This document shows positions 1 to 7,181 of a stretch of 32,833 bases of DNA, piece after piece. Position numbers and translations under genes: made by a program. Under the pieces are notes generated by a model. The model worked only from the letters and a program-made list of their open reading frames with translations, had not been told where the DNA came from and did no database searches. Source of the DNA: Streptomyces phaeoluteigriseus (GTDB taxonomy: Bacteria > Actinomycetota > Actinomycetes > Streptomycetales > Streptomycetaceae); contig NZ_MPOH02000015.1 in NCBI RefSeq assembly GCF_001896135.2, positions 170,372 through 203,204 of the forward strand, read 5' to 3'. Each line of letters starts with the position of its first letter. The first letter of the stretch is position 1.

Positions 1-156
1 GACGTGAACCGAGCGGCGCCCGGCGGTCGGGGGCGGGTGACGGAGAGAAGGGGCACTCCGAGGGACGCGGGCAGAGCGGCGCCCGGCGGTCGGGGGGGCG
101 GTTGACGGAGAGAAGGGGCTCCCCTAGGGACGCGAGCCGAGCGGCGCCCGGCAGCC
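1..156. repeat. Tandem repeat of about 64 bp at the left edge
   Basis: Two full copies (1-63 and 64-128) and the first 28 bp of a third (129-156) share GAGCGGCGCCCGGCGG and, near the end, GACGGAGAGAAGGGGC. Copy 2 carries a G7 run where copy 1 has GGGGGCGGG. No gene is supported here. The array may continue beyond the window. Seen directly; function unknown. Confidence 0.8.
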
Positions 157-259
157 TCCGGGCACCGAGTCGCCGACGTCACGGAAGGCACGCTCCCCGG
201 CCGCCCGAGCACACGGCACGACCGGCGCCACGGAGCACGGGCGTGCCACGGCTCGGCTC

Positions 260-295
260 GCGACTGCGGCTGCGACTGCGACTCCGGCTGCGGCC
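260..295. repeat. Hexanucleotide repeat, six units
   Basis: Six consecutive 6-bp units of type GCGRCT (GCGACT, GCGGCT, GCGACT, GCGACT, CCGGCT, GCGGCC). It lies in the non-coding stretch between the left-edge array and the decamer array. It could be a slippage-prone microsatellite. Confidence 0.7.
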
Positions 296-313
296 ACCAT
301 CCGGCCCGCCGAC

Positions 314-373
314 GACGCCCGAGGACTCCCGACCACTCCCGAAGACGCCCGACGACACCCGTCCACGCCCCTC
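314..373. repeat. Decanucleotide repeat, six units
   Basis: Six consecutive 10-bp units of consensus GACKCCCGAC (for example GACGCCCGAG, GACTCCCGAC, CACTCCCGAA). A 10-bp period is not a codon multiple, which argues against coding. It sits just past the probable terminator of the DUF4442 gene. Confidence 0.7.
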
Positions 374-390
374 GGCCCAGAACCGAAGAG

Positions 391-410
391 CGGCTGCCCC
401 GGGGCAGCCG
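391..410 (-). terminator. Palindromic hairpin after the DUF4442 gene
   Basis: CGGCTGCCCC is followed directly by its exact reverse complement GGGGCAGCCG, giving an 8-bp stem with a 4-nt loop. It begins 38 nt past the minus-strand stop. There is no T-tract, which is usual for actinobacterial terminators. Confidence 0.6.
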
Positions 411-447
411 TGGCCGCGCCGCGGCCCCTCGTCCGAGACCCGTCCGC

Positions 448-901
448 TCAGCCGTTGGGCCGCAGGGTCCACACCACCGTCATCTCGCCCGTCACGGCCC
501 CGTCCGCGCGGCGGATCTCGATCGCGACCGGGAACTCCGGCCGCTCCCCCCGCGTCGAGTTCGGCGACGACCTCGGCGGCCGGGCGCCCGAGGGTGGCCG
601 TCGCGGTGACGGCGCCCATCGCGAGCTTGCGGTAACCGATCTCGGCACGGACGGCGAGCGGCACGGCCCGCGACAGCTGGTCCCCGAAGGCGGCGAGCAC
701 GATGGCACCGCTCGCGGACTCGCCGAGCGTGAACATCGCCCCGGCGTGCGGCCCGCCCACGTGGTTGTGGAACGCCCCCTGATCCGGCAGAGCCACCACG
801 GCCTTCTCCGGCCTGGTCTCGAGGAACTCGAGGTTCAGCGTCCGGGCCATGGGCACGGTGGCGGCGAGCATCTCGCCGATGGACATCTGGTCTGCGCTCA
901 T
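448..901 (-). pseudogene. DUF4442 / PaaI-like hotdog thioesterase, one frameshift
   Basis: A hotdog-fold protein of the DUF4442/PaaI acyl-CoA thioesterase type. The first about 117 residues (start MSADQMSIGEML, with HNHVGGPHAGAMFTLGES as the probable active-site loop) are in one frame. The end (ERPEFPVAIEIRRADG ... VVWTLRPNG) is in another. The break is in a run of six C on the plus strand at 546-551. With five, the gene reads as one 150-aa protein, the normal family length. As given, the shifted frame runs on into repeats and gives a 240-aa product with a junk tail. The TAACAT box at 908-913 followed by 6 nt supports the ATG at 901. A homopolymer error in the sequence is as likely as a real mutation. 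Family call is firm; substrate unknown. Confidence 0.75.
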
Positions 902-907
902 GCCGGG

Positions 908-913
908 ATGTTA
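908..913 (-). promoter_or_regulatory. Leaderless-type -10 box for the DUF4442 gene
   Basis: Minus-strand TAACAT lies 6 nt before the ATG at 901, so transcription should start at or next to the start codon. No Shine-Dalgarno sequence is visible. Confidence 0.45.
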
Positions 914-1037
914 CCCATGAGTAGTGTCCGCTGGCCAGAGGGCCGCGAGGGCCGGTCCTCGCCGGACAGGGAGCGCCACGGCCCGTTCGGTACGGCACTG
1001 ACGAGGGGCGGTGACCTGTTCGTGTCATGCACGGCAC

Positions 1038-1043
1038 TAGGGT
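1038..1043 (+). promoter_or_regulatory. Leaderless-type -10 box for the exported protein gene
   Basis: TAGGGT lies 8 nt before the ATG at 1052. There is no clear Shine-Dalgarno sequence. A weak -35 candidate CTGTTC sits 17 bp upstream. Confidence 0.4.
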
Positions 1044-1051
1044 TTCTGGCC

Positions 1052-2062
1052 ATGTGGCCAGGACAGCAGCCGCCCGGGGGAGAGCAGAACCCGCAGGCGC
1101 AGAACAACCCGTACCAGCAGCCGGGATACCAGCAGCCGAATCCGTATCAGCAGCCCGGTTTCCAGCAGCAGACCAACCCCTACCCGCAGACGCCCCAGTG
1201 GGGCACGCCGGGTGTCCCGGGGACCCCTCAGCCCGGCGGTGGCGGCAACCGGACGAAGGTGATCGCCATCGTGGCGGCCGCGGCCGTCGTCGTGGCCGCC
1301 GGTGTCACCGGATTCCTGGTGCTGGGCGGCGACGACGAGAAGCCGGAGGCCAAGGGCAAGGCCAGTGCGAGCCCGTCGGTGTCCGCCGAGCCGAGCGACT
1401 CGGCCTCCGCCTCGTCCGGCGGCGACAACCCGCGCGGCACCGAGACCGAGAAGCCGACCGTCGCGGGCTGGAAGGTCGTCGTGAACCCCAAGTGGGGCAT
1501 CGCCTTCGACGTGCCCGCCGACTGGGAGGTCCAGTCTCCGGGCCTGAGCCAGGGATTCGAGTGGGAGGACAAGGAGCAGCCCGACGGCTACGACGCGATC
1601 ATCCAGTCGGCCACGGCCGAGTACAAGTCCAAGTGGTGCACGTCCGACGACGACAAGGACGGCAAGACCGACGACACCGCGCTGGCCATGGTCGGCAGCA
1701 AGGGTGCCGAAGGGGCCAAGAACACCGACGAGATCGCCCTCAACACGCCCGCCTGGTGGGTGTTCGGCGGCTACACCGAGCCGGACCGCAAGAGCATCAC
1801 CACCGACAAGAAGGCCACCCCCTTCACCACCGCCTCGGGCATCACCGGCAGCTACGCGTGGGCGCAGTCCACGAACACGCCCCAGAAGGGCAAGTGCGAC
1901 AGCGACGGCAAGGCGATCACCTTCGGCTTCAAGAACTCCGACAACGACTACGTGTCGTGGAACCTGTACGGCGCCAAGGGCGTCAAGGACGAACTGCCCA
2001 AGGCGACCATCATGCAGATCCTCGCCACGGTACGGCTGCACGGGGAGCCGACCGGGGGCTGA
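1052..2062 (+). CDS. Membrane-anchored exported protein with Pro/Gln-rich N-terminus
   Basis: 336 aa. Residues 1-66 are a cytoplasmic low-complexity segment (PYQQPGYQQPNPYQQPGF). Residues about 70-92 form one membrane helix. A Ser/Ala/Lys/Asp-rich linker follows, then an extracytoplasmic domain of about 210 residues beginning near GWKVVVNPKWGIAFDVP. Two cysteines (in SKWCTSDDD and KGKCDSDG) could form a disulfide. The frame stays open far upstream, but the ATG at 1052 is preferred because typical family members begin MWPGQQPP and a TANNNT box lies 8 nt before it. Conserved in Streptomyces as a hypothetical membrane protein. The role is unknown; the outer domain could bind a ligand or another envelope protein. 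Confidence 0.8.
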   Translation: MWPGQQPPGGEQNPQAQNNPYQQPGYQQPNPYQQPGFQQQTNPYPQTPQWGTPGVPGTPQPGGGGNRTKVIAIVAAAAVVVAAGVTGFLVLGGDDEKPEAKGKASASPSVSAEPSDSASASSGGDNPRGTETEKPTVAGWKVVVNPKWGIAFDVPADWEVQSPGLSQGFEWEDKEQPDGYDAIIQSATAEYKSKWCTSDDDKDGKTDDTALAMVGSKGAEGAKNTDEIALNTPAWWVFGGYTEPDRKSITTDKKATPFTTASGITGSYAWAQSTNTPQKGKCDSDGKAITFGFKNSDNDYVSWNLYGAKGVKDELPKATIMQILATVRLHGEPTGG

Positions 2063-2146
2063 GACCTCACCGCCCGCACGCCCGGTCCGTCGACAGGCCC
2101 GATCATCGGTTTGGCAGATCGACGGCCGGGCGGGGATAGTCGGCCG

Positions 2147-3523
2147 GTGACCTCAGCCGCCGATCCCCGACCCCGCCTGCGCAGACCCTCCTGGGTAGGC
2201 CGCAACTACAGCCTGCTGACGGCTGCCGCGTTCGTCACGAACCTCGGCAGCCACGGGGCCCTCATCGCCGCCGCGTTCGCCGTCCTGGAGAACGGCGGCG
2301 ACGGCGGCGACGTCGGTCTGGTGGCGGCGGCCCGCACCCTGCCGCTCGTGCTGTTCCTGCTGATCGGCGGCGCGATCGCCGACCGGCTGCCGCGGCACCG
2401 GGTGATGGTCGCGGCCAACGCCCTCAACTGCCTGTCGCAGGCCGCGTTCGCCGCGCTCGTCCTGACCGGTGAGCCGCGGCTGTGGCAGATGATGCTGCTG
2501 ACCGCCCTCGGCGGCACCGGCCAGGCGTTCTTCAGCCCGGCCGCCGAGGGCATGCTGATGTCCTCGGTACAGGGCGAGCAGGTCGGCCGGGCTTTCGCGG
2601 TGTTCCGGATGGCGATGCAGGGAGCCGGCGTCGGTGGCGCGGCCCTCGGCGGCGCCATGGTCGCGGTGATCGGACCGGGCTGGGTCCTCGCGGCGGACGC
2701 CGCCGCCTTCGCCGTCGCCGGGTCGCTGCGCGCGTTCCTCGACGTGGGGCACATCCCGGCACGCGAGCAGGGCGGCGGCCTGCTCGCCGATCTGCGCGAG
2801 GGCTGGCGGGAGTTCAGCGGCCGCCCGTGGCTGTGGGGCATCGTGCTCCAGTTCTCGATCGCCAACGCCGTCGTCGGAGCCGCCGACGCGGTCTACGGCC
2901 CTCTCGTCGCCCGGGACCACCTGGGCGGGGCGGGCCCCTGGGGTCTCGCCCTCGGCTTCTTCGGCGCGGGCACGGTGGCCGGCGCGCTGCTGATGACCCG
3001 CTGGAAACCGCGCCGCCTGCTCTTCGTCGGCACCCTCTGCGTGTTCCCGCTGGCGCTGCCCTCGGCGGCCCTCGCCGTGCCGGTGCCGGTCGGCCTGCTG
3101 TGCGCGGTGATGTTCCTGACCGGCATCACCCTGGAGGTGTTCGGCGTGTCCTGGATGACCGCCCTCCACCAGGAGATCCCGGAGGACAAGCTCTCCCGCG
3201 TCTCGGCCTACGACTGGTTCGGCTCGGTCGCCCTGGTCCCCCTGGCCATGGCCCTGGCGGGCCCCTCGGAGTCCCTCTTCGGCCGCACGGCGTCCCTGTG
3301 GGGCTGTGCCGTCCTGGTCGTCGTGGTCACCGCGGCGGTCCTGTGCGTACCGGACGTACGCAACCTGACCCGCCGCACGAAGCCGGTGGCCGGACACCCG
3401 GCGGTCGCCGCCCCCGCCGGAACCCGCACGGAGCCGGCCACGACGGCGGCCGTGTCGCCTCCTCCGCCCCAGGCCGCTCCGGCCACGACGAAGCCGGACG
3501 GGGGCCGCGGCACCCTCGGCTGA
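2147..3523 (+). CDS. MFS transporter (MFS_3-like exporter)
   Basis: 458 aa from the GTG at 2147 (VTSAADPRPRLRR); an in-frame TTG at 2111 would add 12 residues. About 12 hydrophobic helices are visible. The loop GGAIADRLPRHRVMV is the MFS motif A between helices 2 and 3. The segment GGTGQAFFSPAAEGMLMSSV is typical of the MFS_3 group of enterobactin- or macrolide-exporter-like proteins. The last about 60 residues are a Pro/Ala/Thr-rich cytoplasmic tail. It probably exports a small molecule by proton antiport; the substrate cannot be read from sequence. It lies 84 bp after the exported-protein gene and converges on the spermidine-synthase-like gene. Confidence 0.85.
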   Translation: MTSAADPRPRLRRPSWVGRNYSLLTAAAFVTNLGSHGALIAAAFAVLENGGDGGDVGLVAAARTLPLVLFLLIGGAIADRLPRHRVMVAANALNCLSQAAFAALVLTGEPRLWQMMLLTALGGTGQAFFSPAAEGMLMSSVQGEQVGRAFAVFRMAMQGAGVGGAALGGAMVAVIGPGWVLAADAAAFAVAGSLRAFLDVGHIPAREQGGGLLADLREGWREFSGRPWLWGIVLQFSIANAVVGAADAVYGPLVARDHLGGAGPWGLALGFFGAGTVAGALLMTRWKPRRLLFVGTLCVFPLALPSAALAVPVPVGLLCAVMFLTGITLEVFGVSWMTALHQEIPEDKLSRVSAYDWFGSVALVPLAMALAGPSESLFGRTASLWGCAVLVVVVTAAVLCVPDVRNLTRRTKPVAGHPAVAAPAGTRTEPATTAAVSPPPPQAAPATTKPDGGRGTLG

Positions 3524-3556
3524 GAGGCGCGCGCCCGCTCCCCCGATCCCGGCCAC

Positions 3557-3589
3557 CCCGCCCGCCCCGCCCCGGTACGGGCGGGCGGG
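3557..3589. terminator. Bidirectional GC hairpin between convergent genes
   Basis: CCCGCCCGCCC at 3557-3567 pairs with the complementary arm CGGGCGGGCGGG at 3578-3589, with one mismatch and a short loop. It lies between the stops of the MFS gene (3523) and the minus-strand gene (3635), so it can serve both. Confidence 0.55.
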
Positions 3590-3634
3590 CCGCGCTCCCG
3601 CCACCCGGCGCGGCCGTCTCGGACGCGGTCCAGC

Positions 3635-4480
3635 TCACCCGATCCCGAACGCCCCCGTCGGCGGGACCGGTGAGGGGACCGCCTCCCCCTCGGTCACCGG
3701 GCGGGCGTCGCCGATGAACTCGCGCAGGGCCGGCCCGTGTTCGACGCGGGCGGGGAAGGCGTCGGAGGCTGTACGGCGGGCCAGGGGCGGGACGTCGAGG
3801 GGGTGACGGGAGGCGACGAGGACGGCGTTGCCGAAGCGTCGGCCGCGCAGGACCGCGGGTTCGGCGATGACCGCGAGATGCTCGAACACCTCGGCGAAGG
3901 TGGCGAGTTGGGAACGCAGGAAGGCGAACGGGGCAGCGTCCGCGAGGTTGGCCAGGTAGACGCCGTCCGCGCGCAGGACCCGTCCGGCCTCGCGGGCGTA
4001 GGACAGGGTCGTCAGGTGGGCGGGGACGCGGGAGCCGCCGAAGACGTCGGCCACGAGCACGTCGGCGGAGGCGGTCGGGGCCTTCTCCAGCCAGGCCCGC
4101 GCGTCGGCCGCGTGCGGGGTGATGCCGGTGCCGGCCGGGACCGGCAGGTGCTGCGCCACGAGGTCCAGCAGGCCCCGGTCGGCCTCCACGACGTCCTGCC
4201 GGGAACCCGGCCGGGTCGCGGCCAGGTACCGGGGCAGGGTGAACGCCCCGCCGCCGAGGTGCAGCACGTCCAGCGGCCGGCCGTCCTCGGCCACGGTGTC
4301 CAGGACGTGCCCGAGCCGCCGGGCGTACTCGAACTCCAGGTGCGTGGGCTCGTCCAGATCGACGTACGACTGCGGCGCCCCGTCGACCGTCAACAGCCAT
4401 GCCCGCTCCCGGTCGACGTCGGGCATTAGCTTGGCGGTGCCGTGGTCGACGGCTCGGATGACGGGTATGGAGTCGTTCAC
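3635..4480 (-). CDS. Spermidine-synthase-like methyltransferase-fold protein
   Basis: 281 aa from the GTG at 4480 (VNDSIPVIRAVDHG). The frame is open further upstream to 4558, but that part is low-complexity and proline-rich. The Rossmann nucleotide-binding loop is LHLGGGAFTLPRYL with the acidic partner in DVVEADRG. A later DVLVADVFGG matches the Asp motif of the aminopropyltransferase fold. It lacks the long N-terminal membrane domain of fused MFS-spermidine synthases. Polyamine synthesis is not proven: many actinobacterial members of this fold are uncharacterised, and no speD partner is nearby. No strong ribosome binding site is visible. Confidence 0.75.
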   Translation of the reverse strand: MNDSIPVIRAVDHGTAKLMPDVDRERAWLLTVDGAPQSYVDLDEPTHLEFEYARRLGHVLDTVAEDGRPLDVLHLGGGAFTLPRYLAATRPGSRQDVVEADRGLLDLVAQHLPVPAGTGITPHAADARAWLEKAPTASADVLVADVFGGSRVPAHLTTLSYAREAGRVLRADGVYLANLADAAPFAFLRSQLATFAEVFEHLAVIAEPAVLRGRRFGNAVLVASRHPLDVPPLARRTASDAFPARVEHGPALREFIGDARPVTEGEAVPSPVPPTGAFGIG

Positions 4481-4570
4481 GCTGACATTGTGCCCGCGAG
4501 CCTGGCGGGGCCCGGCCCCGCAGGCCGAGGGGGGCACGGCGGGCGGAGGCGGAGACATCGGAGACGTCCC

Positions 4571-4804
4571 CCGCTCCCGCCGCAGGGGGCTCCACCCCGC
4601 AGGAGGCCCGACCCCGCAGACGGCTCAGCCCCACAGAGGACTCAGCCCCGTCAAGGGCTGGGCCCCGCAGGGGGACGGCCCCGCAGGGGGTACGGCCACA
4701 GGAGGCTCAGCCCCACGGAGGGCTCAGCCCCGCAGGGGGATACGGCCCCACAGCGGGCTCGGCCCCATAGAAGGCTCCGCCCCACAGAGACTCAGCCCCG
4801 CAGG
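4571..4804. repeat. 17-bp degenerate tandem array, about 14 units
   Basis: The consensus unit GGCTCAGCCCCGCAGGG recurs about 14 times head to tail, mostly at exactly 17 bp, with some units of 15-18 bp. Several units contain CCCCGCAGGGG, which can form a 4-bp stem with a 3-nt loop. The 17-bp period shifts frame at each unit and so argues against coding. It fills the 443-bp gap between the upstream end of the spermidine-synthase-like gene (4480) and the 3' end of tuf3 (4924). The last about 120 bp of the gap (4805-4923) hold nothing recognisable. Confidence 0.8.
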
Positions 4805-4923
4805 AACGCGAGGCACCCACAGACGCCAGTCCCGCACAGCGCAAGGCGCGCCCGCGCGCGAGGCACCGCGAGACCGGTTCCGCACCGGTCCCGCGGCCTC
4901 CACGCGCGTGTGTCCGGCCGCCG

Positions 4924-6093
4924 TCACTCCACGGCGGTCACCGTTCCCGCCGCGACGGTCCGGCCGCCCTCGCGGACGGCGAAGCCGAGGCCGGGCTCCA
5001 GGGGCACCTCGCGGCCCAGCTCGACGGTCATGGCGACCGTGTCACCCGGCCGCGCGACCGCGACGTCCCCGAGGTCGACGTCCCCGACCACGTCCGCCGT
5101 GCGGATGTAGAACTGCGGCCGGTACCCCGTGGAGACGGGCGTCGAGCGCCCGCCCTCCCGCGTCGACAGCACGTACACCCGCGCCGTGAAACGCCGGCTG
5201 GGCAGCACGCTCCCCGGCGCGGCCACCACGTGCCCGCGCCGTACGGCGTCCCGCGGCACGCCCCGCAACAGCAGCGCCACGTTGTCCCCGGCCTGCGCCT
5301 CCTCCATCGGCTTGCCGAAGGTCTCCAGGCCGGTCACCACCGACTCGACGCCGGCGCCGAGCACGTCGACGCGGTCACCGACCCGGACCGTGCCCCGCTC
5401 CACCGCACCGGTGACGACCGTGCCGCGCCCGGTGATGGTGAGCACGTTCTCCACGGGCAGCAGGAACGGCGCGTCCACATACCGCTCGGGCATCGGCACA
5501 TAGGTGTCCACCGCGTCGAGCAGCGCGTCGATCGACGCCGCCCAGCGCGGGTAGCCCTCCAGCGCCCTGAGTCCCGAGACCCGTACGACGGGCGCGGAGT
5601 CACCGCCGTAGCCGTGCGCGGTGAGCAGGTCGCGGACCTCCAGCTCGACGAGGTCGATCAGCTCCTCGTCGCCCGCGTCGGCCTTGTTGAGCGCGACGAC
5701 GATGTGGTCGACGCCCACCTGACGGGCGAGAAGGACGTGTTCGGCGGTCTGCGGCATGATCCCGTCGAGCGCGGAGACGACGAGGATCGCCCCGTCGAGC
5801 TGTGCGGCGCCGGTCACCATGTTCTTGATGTAGTCGGCGTGACCCGGCATGTCGACGTGCGCGTAGTGCCGGGTGTCGGTCTCGTACTCGACGTGCGCGA
5901 TGTTGATGGTGATGCCGCGCGCCGCCTCCTCGGGGGCGCGGTCGATGCGGTCGAACGGCACGAAGGTGCCGGCCCCGCGCTCGGCGAGGACCTTGGTGAT
6001 GGCGGCGGTGAGCGTGGTCTTGCCGTGGTCGACGTGACCCATGGTGCCGATGTTCAGGTGTGGTTTCGTGCGCACGTAAGCCGTCTTGGGCAT
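4924..6093 (-). CDS. tuf3: Elongation factor Tu, divergent third copy (EF-Tu3)
   Basis: 389 aa. GTPase carrying aminoacyl-tRNA to the ribosome. G1 is GHVDHGKTT (19-27), G2 ARGITIN, G3 DMPGH (81-85, catalytic His85 kept) and G4 NKAD (136-139). Housekeeping EF-Tu usually has ERGITIN, DCPGH and NKCD, so three motif positions differ. Domains 2 and 3 are complete, with GYRPQFY and the end FAVREGGRTVAAGTV. The start MPKTAYVRTKPHLNIGTMGHVDHG and GAGG 8 nt before the ATG fix the N-terminus. It stands alone, not behind fusA as tuf1 does. In S. coelicolor the divergent tuf3 is dispensable and under positive stringent control; a similar role here is inference. Confidence 0.93.
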   Translation of the reverse strand: MPKTAYVRTKPHLNIGTMGHVDHGKTTLTAAITKVLAERGAGTFVPFDRIDRAPEEAARGITINIAHVEYETDTRHYAHVDMPGHADYIKNMVTGAAQLDGAILVVSALDGIMPQTAEHVLLARQVGVDHIVVALNKADAGDEELIDLVELEVRDLLTAHGYGGDSAPVVRVSGLRALEGYPRWAASIDALLDAVDTYVPMPERYVDAPFLLPVENVLTITGRGTVVTGAVERGTVRVGDRVDVLGAGVESVVTGLETFGKPMEEAQAGDNVALLLRGVPRDAVRRGHVVAAPGSVLPSRRFTARVYVLSTREGGRSTPVSTGYRPQFYIRTADVVGDVDLGDVAVARPGDTVAMTVELGREVPLEPGLGFAVREGGRTVAAGTVTAVE

Positions 6094-6166
6094 GGCGATA
6101 CCTCGAAGCCTCTCGGAGGGTGCTGTGTGACGGCCCCGGCGGCGACGGACGCGCCGGCCGGGACGG

Positions 6167-6206
6167 GGACCCCGAGGGACTCGCCGACCCTCCCCCTGCG
6201 GGGTCC
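6167..6206 (-). other. Long hairpin in the tuf3 leader
   Basis: GGACCCCG (6167-6174) pairs with CGGGGTCC (6199-6206). An inner AGGG (6175-6178) can pair with CCCT (6188-6191) across a bulge. It lies 74-113 nt upstream of the tuf3 ATG and could be a leader RNA structure affecting expression. Pairing is seen; function is inferred. Confidence 0.4.
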
Positions 6207-6281
6207 GCCGGTCGATCCGGAGAGGGTCAGCTTCGGGCGCCGTCGACAGCGGCCACGAGAACGGGAACGGCAGCCTTCGGC

Positions 6282-6301
6282 GCATCCGCGACTGCGGATG
6301 C
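6282..6301 (-). terminator. Perfect 8-bp hairpin between the AlkD-like gene and tuf3
   Basis: GCATCCGC, loop GACT, then GCGGATGC, perfectly paired. It lies 109 nt past the minus-strand stop of the glycosylase gene and about 190 nt before tuf3, so it could end the first transcript or belong to the tuf3 leader. A 33-codon minus-strand frame (6328 to 6227, MFRYAFLLAASAVADAP) spans it. It has no ribosome binding site and is not called as a gene. Confidence 0.45.
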
Positions 6302-6374
6302 CGCGAGGAGGAAGGCGTACCGGAACATGGGTCGATGGTCGCCGACAGGGGAACCGGTGTCGAACGGTTTTCCC

Positions 6375-6406
6375 AGGCGGCCAGGCGGCCAGGCGCCCAG
6401 GCGGCC
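6375..6406. repeat. 8-bp tandem repeat, four units
   Basis: Four units of AGGCGGCC (third unit AGGCGCCC) lie just after the stop of the AlkD-like gene. No function is evident. Confidence 0.6.
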
Positions 6407-6409
6407 GAG

Positions 6410-7132
6410 CTACGCCCCGATGTTCTTCAGCGCCTCGCGCACGGTCAGCGGGGCGAAGCGTCCCCGTTCGCGGCCGAGGAAGGCGCGGACGGCGTCCGGG
6501 TCCGTCTTGGCGTACTCGCGCAGGCACCAGCCGATCGCCTTGCGGACGAAGAAGTCGGGGTGGCCGGACTGGCGCAGGCAGTAGCCGAAGAGACGGTCGG
6601 CGTCGGTGCGGTCCTTGTATCCGAGCTGGTGCAGCAGGGCGGTGCGGGCGACCCACAGGTCGTCGTCGGCGATCCAGGTGTCCATCTCCGCGGTGAGGCG
6701 CGGGTCGGCGGCGACGAGGGGGCCGACGACGTGGACGGCGAGCAGGTCGACGGTGTCCCACCAGGAGACCGTGGTGATGAGCCGGCGGGCGACGGGCAGG
6801 AACGCGGAGGAGCACCGTCCGGCGTACCGGCGCAGGTAGTCCACGGCGAAGTAGTGGTACTCGCGCTCCGACAGCGCCCAGCAGCGCAGGCCGACCGCCG
6901 TGCAGTCGGCCTCGCCGGGACGGGGCAGACCGGCGAGGACGGACCGGGACAGGGCCCGGCGTTCGGGTGTGGGGATGCCCAGGAAGGGCGCCACGTCCTT
7001 CATGTACGCGCGCATGGCCGTCGCCCTCGCGGGATCGGCCGCGGCGGCGTACGCGGCGGTCAGCCGCTCCAGGACGGTGTCGGCGAGAGCACTCGGCGGT
7101 ACCTCCGCCGATTCCGCTCCGGTCACGGTCAT
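6410..7132 (-). CDS. AlkD-type DNA alkylation repair glycosylase
   Basis: 240 aa; HEAT-like repeat protein of the DNA_alkylation (PF08713) family, which excises cationic alkylated bases. The key residues of AlkD appear to be kept: Trp125 and Asp129 in SWWDTVD (matching Trp109/Asp113 of B. cereus AlkD) and Trp202 in AIGWCLREYAKT (matching Trp187). The ATG at 7132 is supported by TATGGT ending 7 nt upstream; another in-frame ATG exists at 7144. It is transcribed divergently from the TVP38-like gene across 49 bp. No RecA-NDp motif is seen in this promoter, unlike that of ung. Confidence 0.88.
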   Translation of the reverse strand: MTVTGAESAEVPPSALADTVLERLTAAYAAAADPARATAMRAYMKDVAPFLGIPTPERRALSRSVLAGLPRPGEADCTAVGLRCWALSEREYHYFAVDYLRRYAGRCSSAFLPVARRLITTVSWWDTVDLLAVHVVGPLVAADPRLTAEMDTWIADDDLWVARTALLHQLGYKDRTDADRLFGYCLRQSGHPDFFVRKAIGWCLREYAKTDPDAVRAFLGRERGRFAPLTVREALKNIGA

Positions 7133-7181
7133 GAGACGAACCATACGGCGATCACACATGTCCGTCGGTTAGTGTCGCCGG
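7133..7181. promoter_or_regulatory. Compact divergent leaderless promoters
   Basis: Minus-strand TATGGT (7140-7145) lies 7 nt before the glycosylase ATG. Plus-strand TAGTGT (7170-7175) lies 6 nt before the membrane-protein ATG. Both transcripts should be leaderless, and the 24 bp between the boxes forces overlapping polymerase footprints. Confidence 0.45.

Noticed and set aside
410..1051. Long upstream extension of the exported-protein reading frame
   Set aside because: It runs antisense through the DUF4442 gene, is not family-like, and the promoter box points to the ATG at 1052.
4571..4804. CRISPR array
   Set aside because: Units of 17 bp are contiguous with no unique spacers and no cas genes are present.
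6227..6328. 33-codon minus-strand frame before tuf3 as a gene
   Set aside because: No ribosome binding site, and one hairpin lies inside it; kept only as part of the leader finding.
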